Positions 17,151 through 25,716 of a DNA stretch of 64,000 bases are shown here, in pieces. Within the stretch, counting starts at the first letter, position 1; the number at the start of each line of letters is the position of its first letter. The notes under the pieces are model-generated. The model saw only the letters and a list, made by a program, of their open reading frames with translations. It was not told the origin of the DNA and ran no database searches. The stretch is from positions 1,058,233 to 1,122,232 of the forward strand of contig NZ_KB899636.1 in the NCBI RefSeq assembly GCF_000378405.1, read 5' to 3'. The stretch comes from Succinimonas amylolytica DSM 2873. Its GTDB lineage: Bacteria; Pseudomonadota; Gammaproteobacteria; Enterobacterales; Succinivibrionaceae. Made by a program: the position numbers and the translations under genes.

Positions 17151-18464
17151 ATGTCTGCCGTAAAAGTCCTTATTGTTGACGATTCGACGTTTTACCGTAA
17201 GCGTCTTAAGGAGATGTTTGACACAGATCCTGAAATTGACGTGGTTGGTGAAGCCGCCAACGGAAAAATCGCTGTTGAGATGACCAGAACCCTCAAGCCC
17301 GATGTGATCACCATGGATGTGGAAATGCCTGTGATGGGCGGGATTGAGGCGGTAAAGAAGATCATGGAGATCTGTCCCACTCCGGTACTGATGTTTTCAT
17401 CTCTTACCGAAGAAGGTGCCCGTGAGACACTGGAGGCTCTTTCCTCGGGAGCTTCCGACTATCTTCCCAAGGATTTTGCCGGGATAGCCCGGAGAAAGAC
17501 TCAGGTAGTTCAGGATCTGTGTGCGAAGGTGAAAGCACTCGGTTCCTCCATAATGTACCGTAGCCGCCGCTTGGCTGCCGAGAGTTCAGATCAGGGGGCT
17601 GTCGCGGTTTCCAGAACTCAGACTAATGAGAGCTCTTCCAGACGTCTGCGGGGAAGTACCCCAGGATTCATGACTCCGGCGGAATTAAAGTCCCGTCCTG
17701 CAGAGTCACGGTGGGACAACAGCCGGCAGACTCAGAAGGCTATTCAGGCCATGAGCAACGTGGAAGCACGTCTGGAAGCACTCATTAACCGTAAAAAAGC
17801 TGAGCTGAACGCTCTTACCAATCTTAAGAAAAGTCAAGAGATTAGAAATGAGGTTCTCCAGCACCACAAAAGTTCCGTTCCGGAAGGAAGTACCGACTAT
17901 CAGATTCTGGCCATCGGAAGTTCTACAGGGGGGCCAAATGCACTCCAGGTGATTATTTCAGAGCTTCCTGAAACGATTCCGTTTCCGATAGTGGTGGCGC
18001 AGCACATGACGGCCCTGTTCACCAAATCATTTGCGGAACGCCTTAATAAACTGTCACGGTTAAATGTAAAAGAGGCTGAGGACGGGGAACAGCTCAAGCC
18101 GGGGTGGGTATACATTGCTCCCGGCGGCAGACAGATCACAGTTACCTCCCGGTATCCCAGGAATTTTCGGATATCAGTTATTGACAGTCCGCCGGAGGTC
18201 TATTACCGGCCCTCTGTTGATATTCTGATGGGTTCCCTGTCCCGGTGTGCCGGGCTTAAGGTGCTGGCCATAATTCTCACCGGTATGGGACAGGACGGAA
18301 AAATGGGCTGCAAGCTTTTGCACGACAAGGGGTCTGAAATCTGGGCGCAGGATGAGATGACGTCAGTTATATACGGGATGCCCAAGGCGGTGGCGGGATT
18401 TGCCTCCCGGATTCTGCCGCTCCAGGATATTGCCGGTGAGATTGTAGGCACCATTGTGAAGTAG
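17151..18464 (+). CDS. cheB: CheB, receptor methylesterase/deamidase
   Basis: A 437-residue adaptation enzyme. The receiver domain (1-125) has Asp10-Asp11, phospho-acceptor Asp56 (ITMDVEMPV) and SSLT/LPKDF segments. A long, partly coiled linker (about 140-250) follows. The methylesterase domain has the catalytic serine in GSSTGGPNA, histidine in AQHMTALF and aspartate in GMGQDGKMG. It removes methyl groups from chemoreceptors; its partner methyltransferase cheR is not in the window, as is usual for this gene order. Confidence 0.96.
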   Translation: MSAVKVLIVDDSTFYRKRLKEMFDTDPEIDVVGEAANGKIAVEMTRTLKPDVITMDVEMPVMGGIEAVKKIMEICPTPVLMFSSLTEEGARETLEALSSGASDYLPKDFAGIARRKTQVVQDLCAKVKALGSSIMYRSRRLAAESSDQGAVAVSRTQTNESSSRRLRGSTPGFMTPAELKSRPAESRWDNSRQTQKAIQAMSNVEARLEALINRKKAELNALTNLKKSQEIRNEVLQHHKSSVPEGSTDYQILAIGSSTGGPNALQVIISELPETIPFPIVVAQHMTALFTKSFAERLNKLSRLNVKEAEDGEQLKPGWVYIAPGGRQITVTSRYPRNFRISVIDSPPEVYYRPSVDILMGSLSRCAGLKVLAIILTGMGQDGKMGCKLLHDKGSEIWAQDEMTSVIYGMPKAVAGFASRILPLQDIAGEIVGTIVK

Positions 18465-18489
18465 CGGAGAGCAGTAAAGTAGGTAATCT

Positions 18490-19230
18490 ATGAATATTTT
18501 AGGATTTTTTGTAGGTGTGGGCTTTATTCTCGGCGGGATGATGATTGAAGGATCTCATCCCACCGCTCTCCTGGATTTGCCGGCCTTCATGATTGTGATC
18601 GGAGCCGCCTTCGGAGCGGGCATGGTGCAGTTTCCCATTGGGACCGTTATTGGAGCTCTGGTGCGTCTCAAGTGGCTTATCGCTCCGCCCCGGCATGATT
18701 TAATCGGTCAGTCCTCCCTTTTGGAGTCAATGCTCCAAACGGCCCGTCAGCAAGGACTTCTGGCACTGGAAAACACTCTGGGCAACATTAACGATCCCTT
18801 TACCAAAAAGGGGATCCAGATGATCGTGGACGGGGTTGACAAGGAGCAGCTCGTCGCTCTTCTGGAGGCAGAAATGGAGCACGAGGAATACGAGGAGGAG
18901 CAGTACATCAAGGTTCTGGAGGGTATCGGCGGCTATGCCCCGTGCATGGGAATTATTGGTGCGGTTCTGGGACTCATTCACGCTATGGGGCTTCTGGATC
19001 AGCCGGAGCTTCTGGGACCATCCATTGCAGTGGCTTTTGTGGCCACAATTTACGGTCTGGTAGCGGCCAATCTTCTGTTTCTTCCAGCCGGCAACCGGTT
19101 TAAGGCGATTCTTCATGACAGACTGGCCTTCAAGGCCATGACGCTTGAGGGACTGGTTTCCATTTCCAATGGCGAAAATTCAATGCAGCTTAAGAGAAAG
19201 CTTTCGGTATACACCGGGCAGGAGGTCTGA
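18490..19230 (+). CDS. motC: MotC, MotA-type flagellar stator subunit
   Basis: A 246-residue inner-membrane protein with four membrane helices (near residues 4-22, 30-50, 150-170 and 180-200) and the large cytoplasmic loop between helices 2 and 3 that contacts the rotor. GGYAPCMGIIGAVLGLIHAM is the typical MotA/PomA helix 3 region. Its place after cheB and pairing with a MotD-like gene match MotC of Pseudomonas-type clusters. It overlaps the motD ribosome binding site. Confidence 0.92.
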   Translation: MNILGFFVGVGFILGGMMIEGSHPTALLDLPAFMIVIGAAFGAGMVQFPIGTVIGALVRLKWLIAPPRHDLIGQSSLLESMLQTARQQGLLALENTLGNINDPFTKKGIQMIVDGVDKEQLVALLEAEMEHEEYEEEQYIKVLEGIGGYAPCMGIIGAVLGLIHAMGLLDQPELLGPSIAVAFVATIYGLVAANLLFLPAGNRFKAILHDRLAFKAMTLEGLVSISNGENSMQLKRKLSVYTGQEV

Positions 19231-19235
19231 CGTCC

Positions 19236-20354
19236 ATGGCCCGCAAGAAGAAGGTTGCCGCACCCGAAAATGCTGAGCGCTGGATGGTATCCTATGCAGA
19301 CTTCATGACGTTGCTTTTTGCAGTTTTTGTGGTGCTTTACGGCTTTGCCATGTCTGCCAGAAATGACTTTTCAGCCATGGTGCAGGGTCTTATGGACAGC
19401 TTTACCCAGGTAGGCTTTGTAAATGACAAGGCGGAGGCCCCGGGACAGGCGGAAATCATCATTACTCAGCTTATGAGCGAAAATCCTGTAGAGGCTACTG
19501 TCAATCTTACTACTCCTGATATCAAGCCGATTCATGCGGATAATCCGGGCGGTGGCGGCATGATTGAGTATGGAGCCTCCCAGGATTCTCCGATTAAAAA
19601 GGAAAGCGATCGTGATGACAATAACGGCAACGGTGCGGAAGCATCTGATGCCATCAGCAGCACTTCGGGCGAGAATATTATGGGGGCTCCCCTGGATTCG
19701 GTGAGAGAGGATATCTCCAATGCGCTGGAGGAGCTGGAGAGCGAGGGGCTGGTGATTGTGTCCCAGAATCAGAACTGGCTTACTATAGATCTGAACGATG
19801 CTCTGATTTTTGCTCCGGAAAGCGCTTCGATCCTGAACAGAGCCCGGCCGGTGCTTGAAAAGATTTCTGATATCCTGAAAAATATCAGCAACTATATCCG
19901 GGTGCGGGGATATACTGACAACTCTCTGGTGAAGAACGAAGTGTACCGTTCTAACTGGGAGCTTTCCGCTGCCAGATCCATCAGTGTTATAGAGGATATG
20001 GCGGTAAACGGGATAGATCCGCACAGGCTGGGAGTGGAGGCCTACGGTCAGTTTGCTCCTTTTGTTTCGAATTCCACGGAAAGAGGCCGGGCCCGCAATC
20101 GCTGTGTGACCGTGGCTGTTTCCAAATATGCCATGAGGCCCGTAAAGCTTGAGGTGCTTCCGGATCTGGTGGATACTTCGCCAGGCGCACGGGAGCAGCT
20201 GTCTCCCCGGGATCTGGAGGATCTGGAGATAATCAGAATGCCGGACGGACGCATCAAGGTTTTCTCAAGACAGGAGCCTCAGGGAGCCACAGGTTCCGGA
20301 GGAAAAGATTCCGGAAGCGGAACTGCTACGGGCTCGGGAGATAACAGACAGTGA
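19236..20354 (+). CDS. motD: MotD, MotB-type stator subunit with OmpA domain
   Basis: A 372-residue stator partner. A single N-terminal helix (residues 18-40) contains the ion-channel aspartate in SYADFMTLLFAVF. A variable linker follows, then a peptidoglycan-binding OmpA C-terminal domain (about 180-305: VRGYTDNSLVKN, NWELSAARS, RARNRCVTVAVSK). The tail is Ser/Gly-rich. An AGGAGG ribosome binding site sits in the end of motC. Whether protons or sodium ions drive it cannot be told. Confidence 0.92.
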   Translation: MARKKKVAAPENAERWMVSYADFMTLLFAVFVVLYGFAMSARNDFSAMVQGLMDSFTQVGFVNDKAEAPGQAEIIITQLMSENPVEATVNLTTPDIKPIHADNPGGGGMIEYGASQDSPIKKESDRDDNNGNGAEASDAISSTSGENIMGAPLDSVREDISNALEELESEGLVIVSQNQNWLTIDLNDALIFAPESASILNRARPVLEKISDILKNISNYIRVRGYTDNSLVKNEVYRSNWELSAARSISVIEDMAVNGIDPHRLGVEAYGQFAPFVSNSTERGRARNRCVTVAVSKYAMRPVKLEVLPDLVDTSPGAREQLSPRDLEDLEIIRMPDGRIKVFSRQEPQGATGSGGKDSGSGTATGSGDNRQ

Positions 20355-20364
20355 GGACGATCTG

Positions 20365-21144
20365 ATGATTGTATGGACGGTTGCAAATCAGAAGGGCGGC
20401 GTTGGCAAAACCACGACAGTGATCACTTTGGCCGGGATTATGGCCAGAAGGGGGATGCGGGTTCTGGTGCTGGATACTGACCCGCACTCCTCCCTTACCA
20501 GTTGTTTTGGCTATGATTCTGATGATCTGGAGCATACGCTGTTCGACCTGTTTATCAGCGGGGAAATAACACGGGATCTGGTTAAATCGATTATTATCGA
20601 CACTCCGGTGAGCAATATTAAGCTGATGGCGGGATCTTTGGCTCTGGCTACCCTGGATCAGACTCTGGGACAGAAGCAGAGCCAGGCGGGACTTATTTTG
20701 AAAAAGTCTCTGGCGGTTCTGGGAGATGAGTTTGACTGTGCTATCGTTGACTGTCCTCCGGTGCTGGGGGTGATGATGGTCAATGCTCTGGCGGCCAGTT
20801 CCAGCATTATCGTGCCGACCCAGACCGAGTTCTTAGCTCTAAAGGGGCTGGAAAGAATGATGAAGACCTTTGAGATTCTGCGGGGAACCAAGGCCCGGCC
20901 GTTGCGATACCTGATTGTGCCCACCATGTTTGACAGGCGTACCCGAGCTTCGAATCAGACACTGGAATCCATAAAGGAAGCCTACGGCGATGTGGTGTGG
21001 CGTGATGTGATACCTATTGATACCAGATTCCGGGATTCCAGCGAATTTCATGTACCGGCCCCGATAAAGTTTCCGTATTCAAAGGGGTGCCTGGCCTACG
21101 AGAAGCTTCTTAATGACCTCCTGAAAGTGGAGAAGGACAGTTAA
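20365..21144 (+). CDS. parC: ParC, ParA-like ATPase for polar chemotaxis arrays
   Basis: A 259-residue ParA/Soj-family ATPase with the deviant Walker A motif QKGGVGKTTT at the N-terminus, DTDPHSSLT and VDCPPVLGVMMVNAL. Its place inside the chemotaxis cluster, directly before a CheW-domain protein, matches ParC of Vibrio, which positions the chemoreceptor array at the cell pole so that each daughter inherits one. No parB or centromere-like repeats accompany it, so plasmid-type partition is unlikely. Confidence 0.88.
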   Translation: MIVWTVANQKGGVGKTTTVITLAGIMARRGMRVLVLDTDPHSSLTSCFGYDSDDLEHTLFDLFISGEITRDLVKSIIIDTPVSNIKLMAGSLALATLDQTLGQKQSQAGLILKKSLAVLGDEFDCAIVDCPPVLGVMMVNALAASSSIIVPTQTEFLALKGLERMMKTFEILRGTKARPLRYLIVPTMFDRRTRASNQTLESIKEAYGDVVWRDVIPIDTRFRDSSEFHVPAPIKFPYSKGCLAYEKLLNDLLKVEKDS

Positions 21145-21146
21145 AA

Positions 21147-22043
21147 ATGAGCAAATCCATGCAGTATGCGGCAATGGTGAATTATTTTAATTCGCTGCTT
21201 GCCGAGGATGAACCCCTGTCCGGGGAGCAGAGCGGGCTGTTGCCGGCCACTGAAAAGGAGCAGGAAAAGACGCCACCTTTGCCGTTTAAGGAGCCGGAAA
21301 GCCGTACTTCTCTCCAGTCTTTGCTGGATCAGGTTCCCATAACCGTTGAGGCAGCCGCAGTTTCTGAAGTCAAGGAGGCTGTGGCTACAGAAACACCTTT
21401 AGCTGCTGCCGTCAGAACAGAGAGCCGGACGGAAACTGCGGCGTCTGCCGAAACTTCAGTTATAACCGAGACGAAAACTGTGGTCAGTACTCAGGTCTCT
21501 GAGCCTGTGGTTGCAACCGCTCCGGAGGTACGGGAAGAGGTCTGTGCTCCTGCAAAGACTGAATGGCAGAATATGGATCTCGGAAAGGAGTTCTCCGCCC
21601 TGTTTTTCAAGGTGGCCGGCGTTATTCTGGCCGTGCCTCTCAAGTATCTGGGGGGAATTTACCAGATTGAAAAGATTACCCAGATGTTCGGGAAGCCGGA
21701 ATGGTTTTCCGGTCTCACCAATATCAGAAAACGCAAGGTGGCAGTGGTTGATACCGCTAGGTGGATGATGCCTGGCAAGGAAATTGTAGCACACGAGTAC
21801 CGGTATGCCATTCTGCTGGGTAATTCAGACTGGGCTGTGCAGTGTGATGAGCTTATTGGAACCCGCAACCTGAGCGATGGTGCCATTAAGTGGCGTGATA
21901 AGCCCGGGGCCCGTCCGTGGCTTTCGGGAATCGTGAAGAACGAAATGTGTGCGCTTTTGCATCCGGAAGAGCTTATAAAAATGCTGGAATCCGGAGATAA
22001 TGTGCGGGATCTTCTGGATGGCTCCGGAAGGATCAGACAGTAG
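21147..22043 (+). CDS. parP: ParP, CheW-domain array-anchoring protein
   Basis: A 298-residue protein starting two bases after parC. The N-terminal 140 residues are low-complexity (Glu, Ala, Thr, Val-rich). The C-terminal CheW-like domain holds FSALFFKVAGVILAVPL, the LGGIY segment, VVDTARWMMP and KPGARPWLSGIVK, which fit ParP rather than ordinary CheW. In Vibrio ParP links CheA and receptors to ParC at the pole and stabilises the array. A weak hairpin with seven T (22023-22057) overlaps its stop codon. Confidence 0.87.
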   Translation: MSKSMQYAAMVNYFNSLLAEDEPLSGEQSGLLPATEKEQEKTPPLPFKEPESRTSLQSLLDQVPITVEAAAVSEVKEAVATETPLAAAVRTESRTETAASAETSVITETKTVVSTQVSEPVVATAPEVREEVCAPAKTEWQNMDLGKEFSALFFKVAGVILAVPLKYLGGIYQIEKITQMFGKPEWFSGLTNIRKRKVAVVDTARWMMPGKEIVAHEYRYAILLGNSDWAVQCDELIGTRNLSDGAIKWRDKPGARPWLSGIVKNEMCALLHPEELIKMLESGDNVRDLLDGSGRIRQ

Positions 22044-22186
22044 TGCCGGATTTTTTTGCAGATGTGTCTTAAAATTACGTGTTTCCGCACGGAAAACGCC
22101 GGAATTGTCAGTGTATAATGCCGGTATTCTCAAAAACGGATTAGGCCGGGTGTGCCGTCCCGGATATCAGGAGTGGAGGAACAGTC

Positions 22187-22675
22187 ATGGCAGAACAGGA
22201 TAACAGTCAGGTCAAGGCCAAGAATGGTGAACTGACCAGATGGGTGACCTTTCATCTCGACCGAGAGGTATATGGCATCAATGTGATGCAGGTTCAGGAG
22301 GTTTTGCGCTATTCCGAAATTGCTCCTGTTCCCGGATCTCCGGATTATGTTCTGGGCATTATTAACCTCAGGGGCAATGTGGTTACCGTAATTGACACCA
22401 GAATGCGTTTCGGAATTGAGCCCATGGAGGTCACCGACAGCTCCCGTATCGTAATTATCGAGGCGGGCGGACAGGTTGTGGGTATTCTGGTGGACAGCGT
22501 GGCCGAGGTGGTGGATCTCAGTGCTGATGATATTGATCCGGCTCCGAATATCGGTACCGAGGAAAGCGCTCAGTTCATTAAGGGGGTGGCCAATCTGGGT
22601 GAGGAGCTTCTGATTATCATTGATCTTAATAAGCTTCTGACATCCGAAGAATGGGACGAAATCAGCCGTATCTGA
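22187..22675 (+). CDS. cheW: CheW, chemotaxis coupling protein
   Basis: A 162-residue adaptor that joins receptors to CheA. The sequence WVTFHLDREVYGINVMQVQEVLRY, the PGSPDYVLGIINLRGNVVTVID segment and VDSVAEVVDL are classical CheW features. An AGGAGTGGAGGA ribosome binding site precedes the ATG. A TATAAT at 22114-22119 may give it its own promoter in the 143-base gap after parP. Confidence 0.95.
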   Translation: MAEQDNSQVKAKNGELTRWVTFHLDREVYGINVMQVQEVLRYSEIAPVPGSPDYVLGIINLRGNVVTVIDTRMRFGIEPMEVTDSSRIVIIEAGGQVVGILVDSVAEVVDLSADDIDPAPNIGTEESAQFIKGVANLGEELLIIIDLNKLLTSEEWDEISRI

Positions 22676-22776
22676 TTATGCGGCGTTAGGAGATTTCCGT
22701 TTCCCCGTGGGCTCTTGCCCCGGGTGGCTTTTGACGGATCTCCGCTCGGGGCCGGGCGGCTTCATATTGATTAGGG

Positions 22777-22812
22777 ACTCCGATGTCATTAGCAGAGGCA
22801 TTGGAGTTTTTT
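22777..22812 (+). terminator. Intrinsic terminator of cheW
   Basis: ACTCCGATG pairs with CATTGGAGT (one G-U) around a 13-base loop and ends in six T. It overlaps the longest possible start of the next gene, which supports the later start at 22843. Confidence 0.85.
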
Positions 22813-22842
22813 ATATATTTTTTTTGCGATACGGAAATTACC

Positions 22843-23544
22843 ATGAGTGCGGAAGAACTGACAATCTGGTTGTTTGCATTGGCATTTTCAGCTGTCGGAA
22901 TGGCTCTTGGAGCGCTGGTATGCGCTCTAATGGCACTGCGTCGCATAAGCAGACTCAAGAAGGATGTTTCCACCGCCTTTAATTCCCTTGCTCAAAAGCA
23001 GAACAGCTCTAGAAAGGAGCTTAACGAGCTTCTGACCGGCAATATTGGGATTATAAAAAAATTTCAGGATTTTCAGGAATCGGTAGAGCGACTGTCTGAC
23101 AAGCAGGCGGATCTGGAGTTAAAGGAGCCCGAAGGGAGAATGTATTCCCGGGCCAAGAAAATGATTCAGCTGGGGGCCGGACTTGAGGAGGTGGTAAGGG
23201 AGTGTGAAATCCCGCTGCCGGAAGCCGAACTTCTGTTCCGGGTGCTGGGAAAGTCGCCGGAGGGGGACTCTGGTACTCCACCGGTTTCTCTGGCTCCAAA
23301 ATCTTTGGAAGCCAGAAATATGGAACGTGCCGTTAAGGATGGCATTGCCCGGAATAAGGAACACCCGGGCGTTTCATCGCCGGCCGGAAGCGGTGAGTCC
23401 GGATCCAAAGGCGGTCATCAGGCCATGGGAATGCAGGAAGCCTTTAAGGGGCAGATTCGGGAGGAGGAGGCCCGAATTCCGGCCGAGGCTTTGGAGATGA
23501 TGCGGAAATTTAAAAACCGGAGTGGCACTCCGGCGGAGAAATGA
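22843..23544 (+). CDS. DUF2802 protein of the flagellar/chemotaxis cluster
   Basis: A 233-residue protein with one N-terminal membrane helix (about residues 6-28), a coiled-coil-like stretch (30-85) and a DUF2802 domain around 90-135 (YSRAKKMIQLGAGLEEVVREC, then a PLPEAELLFRVL segment). The C-terminal half is Gly/Ser/Pro-rich and likely disordered. Genes of this family sit at this position in many gammaproteobacterial polar-flagellum clusters, but no function is known to me. The cheW terminator lies just before it, so it may depend on readthrough. Confidence 0.82.
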   Translation: MSAEELTIWLFALAFSAVGMALGALVCALMALRRISRLKKDVSTAFNSLAQKQNSSRKELNELLTGNIGIIKKFQDFQESVERLSDKQADLELKEPEGRMYSRAKKMIQLGAGLEEVVRECEIPLPEAELLFRVLGKSPEGDSGTPPVSLAPKSLEARNMERAVKDGIARNKEHPGVSSPAGSGESGSKGGHQAMGMQEAFKGQIREEEARIPAEALEMMRKFKNRSGTPAEK

Positions 23545-23608
23545 ATGAAAAACAGTTTACGAAATAAATGCCGGGCAGAGCGGTCCGGGGAGAACTTCCG
23601 GGAGCAGT

Positions 23609-24775
23609 TCAGGCCTCATCCGGGATGGCTGTGGCCGGATAGCAGCCCAGAATCTTAACCTCTCCGGTTACATCCCTAAGCTGGCGAAGCGCATCCTGAA
23701 GCACGGCAGTTTCGGTATTGGCAATTACATCCGCATAGAAGGTTTCCGCCCATATCAGTCCTTCCCGGTTGCCGATTCTGGGACGGGATTCCAGCTTGAC
23801 AATATTGATGTTTCTTTTGCTGAATACCTCCAGAACTCTGACAAGAGCCCCAGGCCGGTTTTGGGTGGTGAAGGTCAGCGAGGTCTTGGCGGTAATGGTT
23901 ACAGGTACGGTGATTTCTTCTTTTCCTATCACGATGAATCTGGTGATGTTTACTTTCTGATTGGCAATGTTCGAAAACAGCGGGGTAAGACCGTAAAGCG
24001 GTGCCGAATCCTCGCAGCCGATGGCTACTGCTTCCGGCGATTTGAGTCCGGCAACGATTTCCATGGCCTCGGTAGTGGCGCTGGTGGTTTTGAAGATCGC
24101 CTCCGGCAGGTTTTTATGCAGCCACTGGGAGCACTGCTGGATGGGCTGGGCGTGAGAATAGACGGTTTTAATCTGGGAGAGATCTGTGGGAGCCGCCGCC
24201 AGAACCCCGTGGTTAATGTTGTATGTCAGTTCTCCTGTGATATGTACCCGGGCATTTTGCAGAAGATCGTAAACTTCATTGATACAGCCGGAGGAGGTAT
24301 TTTCAATTGGCAGAATGCCGCAGTCGGCTTCGTCGTTTTCAACGCTGGAGATAATTTCCTGAAAGGTTGCACAGCCTCTTTCGACGAGCCGTGATTCTAC
24401 CGGGTGGTAGAATTTATGGGTAGCATGATAGGAATAGGATCCCCGGGTGCCGAGATATGATACCCGGATTTTTTCCAGAGTTCCTCCTTTGGAAGCATCG
24501 AGTCCATGGATTAAAGACATCTGCCGGGATCGGGAATCCGTGAATATTGCTGTAAACAGTTTTGCAGTCAGTGCCGGAGAGATTCCCATGGCCTCAGCTT
24601 TTGCAAGAAGCTCCTGGAGATGAAGGCTTTCTCTTTCCTGGTTTTTTACCGGAATTCCGTTCCGGTACTTGTTTTCGGCAATGCTGACTACGGCACTGTT
24701 TCTTTTTTGAAGAAGCTCGAGGATGGCGGTGTCAATGGCGTCTATTTTGCTGCGGGCTTCGGCAATATCTGTCAT
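23609..24775 (-). CDS. pheA: PheA, bifunctional chorismate mutase/prephenate dehydratase
   Basis: Converts chorismate to prephenate and then to phenylpyruvate, the committed steps to phenylalanine. It is 388 residues, close to the enteric enzyme. Domains: AroQ chorismate mutase (1-95, with Arg/Lys/Glu active-site helices), prephenate dehydratase (105-285, YLGTRGSYS and the NITRF catalytic motif), and an ACT domain (about 300-385) with GALV and ESRP phenylalanine-binding motifs, so feedback inhibition is expected. The start is the ATG after an AGGAA site; a longer frame upstream is unlikely. No phenylalanine-rich leader peptide or attenuator is evident. Confidence 0.95.
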   Translation of the reverse strand: MTDIAEARSKIDAIDTAILELLQKRNSAVVSIAENKYRNGIPVKNQERESLHLQELLAKAEAMGISPALTAKLFTAIFTDSRSRQMSLIHGLDASKGGTLEKIRVSYLGTRGSYSYHATHKFYHPVESRLVERGCATFQEIISSVENDEADCGILPIENTSSGCINEVYDLLQNARVHITGELTYNINHGVLAAAPTDLSQIKTVYSHAQPIQQCSQWLHKNLPEAIFKTTSATTEAMEIVAGLKSPEAVAIGCEDSAPLYGLTPLFSNIANQKVNITRFIVIGKEEITVPVTITAKTSLTFTTQNRPGALVRVLEVFSKRNINIVKLESRPRIGNREGLIWAETFYADVIANTETAVLQDALRQLRDVTGEVKILGCYPATAIPDEA

Positions 24776-24846
24776 AGCTATTTCCTGTTGTAAAGAGGTT
24801 TCAGGGGGCGGCCTGATAAGCTTGTTATTGGAACCGGCCACGTGCC

Positions 24847-24852
24847 ATTATA
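24847..24852 (-). promoter_or_regulatory. Possible -10 element of pheA
   Basis: TATAAT on the minus strand 71 bases upstream of the pheA start. No convincing -35 hexamer. Confidence 0.35.
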
Positions 24853-25018
24853 GCAGTTATCGGGGTGATATTCTGCTGGATTCCGGACGGCACTGTAATG
24901 CCGGGAATTACGGATCCGGATCGTAAATGACAGAGTATCCAGTCTGATAATGGCGGATTTACTGCAGGATTCTGCTCTCAGGGAATCCCGGAGGAAATAC
25001 CGCCTGAAGAATGAGCAC

Positions 25019-25045
25019 AAAAAAAGGGAAGCCGATTCTTCCCTT
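25019..25045 (-). terminator. Intrinsic terminator of the first AIM24-type gene
   Basis: On the minus strand AAGGGAAG pairs perfectly with CTTCCCTT around a six-base loop and is followed by a run of T. It lies 35 bases after the stop codon at 25081. Confidence 0.88.
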
Positions 25046-25080
25046 TCTGTGTTCCCGAAGGTGATCGGGAAGTCTGGTTA

Positions 25081-25716
25081 TCAGTATTTCATGGTGTGGA
25101 TGTAGAGTGTTCCCGGCCCTCTGAATTTGCAGACCAGTCCTTCTCCGGAAGTAACACTGGACACGAAGCCAGAAGCCTTCTGCATGGTGTACTCAAGAGT
25201 TTCGTCCCAGGCCAGGAGATGCCCGTTGTCCACTACCAGCTCTTCTCCCGGTTCCAGATCGAAGCGATGGGCGGCTCCCAGGGATGCGATGAAGGCGGTG
25301 CCGGAACCGGTGAGCTTTATGAGGAAGAAACCTTCCTTGGAGGTAAAGCCCTTGATAAGTCCCTGCATCTTGGTGCCGATTTCCACGCCGGGAGTACTGG
25401 CCAGATAGCCGCCTTTCTGAACCAGCAGGGTTTTGGAGGGAGTTACTTCAAGAGCCAGTATGGAACCCGGAATACCGGCTCCGATGGAGGCTGTGCCGGC
25501 TCCTCCGGAGGCGGTGATGTTTTCGGTAAAAAAGCTTTCCTGGGTAAGGAAGCTTCTGATAAGCCCTCCGACAATACCACCCTTGACATCTCCCTGAAGT
25601 TCCAGTCCCTGGCTCATGGTGATCATGGCGCCTCTTTCGCAGGAGATTTTTTCTCCCCGTTCCAGATGAACCTGCAACATGGGGAAGGAGTCCTGATGAA
25701 CAATTTCGTATTTCAT
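25081..25716 (-). CDS. AIM24/TIGR00266 family protein, copy 1
   Basis: A 211-residue beta-rich protein of the TIGR00266/AIM24 family, which has no signal peptide or membrane helix. Family marks include ERGAMITMSQGLE, the glycine-rich VKGGIVGGLIRSF, KGGYLAST, KEGFFLIKLTGSG, and VDNGHLLAWD. Function is unknown in bacteria; the fungal namesake is mitochondrial. A second copy in this window (55946-56635) is clearly paralogous. Start chosen at the ATG after a GAGGT site, where the second copy also begins; an upstream in-frame extension to 25917 has no homology. Confidence 0.85.
   Translation of the reverse strand: MKYEIVHQDSFPMLQVHLERGEKISCERGAMITMSQGLELQGDVKGGIVGGLIRSFLTQESFFTENITASGGAGTASIGAGIPGSILALEVTPSKTLLVQKGGYLASTPGVEIGTKMQGLIKGFTSKEGFFLIKLTGSGTAFIASLGAAHRFDLEPGEELVVDNGHLLAWDETLEYTMQKASGFVSSVTSGEGLVCKFRGPGTLYIHTMKY

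Noticed and set aside
24778..25020. Possible phenylalanine-type leader peptide upstream of pheA
   Set aside because: The frame runs on for 80 codons with only a few Phe/Tyr at its start, and no terminator/antiterminator pair was seen before pheA.
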